Assembly: GCF_001522545.3 (NCBI RefSeq)
Contig: NC_031768.1
Location: forward strand, 93,933,669 to 93,997,668
Length of the DNA: 64,000 bases
Source: Parus major
Lineage: Eukaryota; Chordata; Aves; Passeriformes; Paridae
Direction: 5' to 3'
A program made the position numbers and the translations under genes. The first letter of the stretch is position 1; each line of letters begins with the position of its first letter. Under the pieces are notes generated by a model. The model worked only from the letters and a program-made list of their open reading frames with translations, ran no database searches and had not been told where the DNA came from. Positions 63,501 to 64,000 of this stretch are shown in pieces.

Positions 63501-64000
63501 TTAATTCTAGGTGAGAAAGGATATTATCCCTCCTCTGCAGTAGCTGGAGCATAAATGTATAGCCCTTATTTTTTACGTGTGAGACTTAGAAAGTCAGACC
63601 ATTTTATTGGCCAGTTTTTTTTCCTTTTGTTTCTTTTAAATATCACAGTGCTTACTGAATCAGTGGGGCAGCTTGTGGTTATGACTTATAAAGAGGAACA
63701 CCAGACAGTCCTTGCTGTCCCACTGTAGCATTGTTGCTTCATACTTCTTTGTGCTCCAGGCTTGGGACAAAAATACAGCTTCACCAAGGGGCATTAAAAC
63801 TGAGAAATAAAACCCATTTTACTAAAATTTTCTTGTGAAAGTGGATGTCAGCAAGGTGCAGTTCTGTTCATTAGCACCTGAGCAATATAAGTTTATGGAA
63901 GCCTTGGGAGATTGAGTATTTCTCATGATTACCATTGTACATGGAATGGAATCATGCACTTTAAATTTCACTGAACCAGGTGCATATTCAGCTGTCATGA
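63501..64000. other. Right-edge non-coding stretch, nothing recognised
   Basis: No open frame, repeat family or RNA gene is visible in the last 500 bp. Confidence 0.55.

Noticed and set aside
1..64000. tRNA, rRNA, U6, 7SK, CRISPR arrays, mitochondrial insertions and telomeric repeats
   Set aside because: I looked for their characteristic words and found none. A read-through by eye can miss degraded copies, so a tRNAscan/Infernal run would be decisive.

Overview
This looks like nuclear DNA from a bird. The sequence is AT-rich and very poor in CpG. I found no gene model that stands up. The assignment to birds rests on transposable-element fossils: several 5'-truncated 3' ends of CR1 retrotransposons on both strands, an older CR1-type tail of the kind shared with turtles and crocodilians, and one degraded solo LTR that matches, from memory, a retroviral LTR family common in bird genomes. 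Repeat density is low and simple repeats are short, as is usual for birds. Order or species cannot be told.

Layout. 1-10.7 kb: unique-looking AT-rich sequence with one small tandem duplication and a stretch (6.75-9.5 kb) with fewer stop codons than its surroundings but no recognisable protein. 10.7-12.8 kb: a (CAT)n microsatellite and a 71-nt pure pyrimidine tract. 12.8-22.4 kb: nothing coding; a short hairpin, a weak LTR-like TATA/AATAAA pair, and a perfect 18-bp inverted repeat with a 5-nt loop. 22.4-31.9 kb: unique-looking sequence with two short tandem duplications. 31.9-34.3 kb: the densest patch, with a GC- and CpG-richer block, an ancient CR1-type tail, a CR1 fragment and the solo LTR. 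34.3-43.5 kb: unique-looking sequence with homopolymers and (CA)/(TG) tracts. 43.5-44.9 kb: two CR1 tails pointing away from each other. 45-64 kb: mostly unique-looking sequence with a further CR1 tail at 53.8-54.1 kb, several hairpins and short tandem duplications, and a compound CTT/ATT microsatellite near the right edge.

There is no operon, CRISPR array, tRNA, rRNA or recognisable exon. Open frames of 60-176 codons are present on both strands, but the longest are what chance gives in 64 kb of this composition; one is explained by a CR1 tail and another by the (CAT)n array. The window is best read as part of a gene desert or a very large intron. Candidate regulatory blocks are offered as impressions only. 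I did not find an undescribed biological system; the most unusual objects are the 18-bp hairpin, the clustered hairpins near 50.6 kb and the short tandem duplications.
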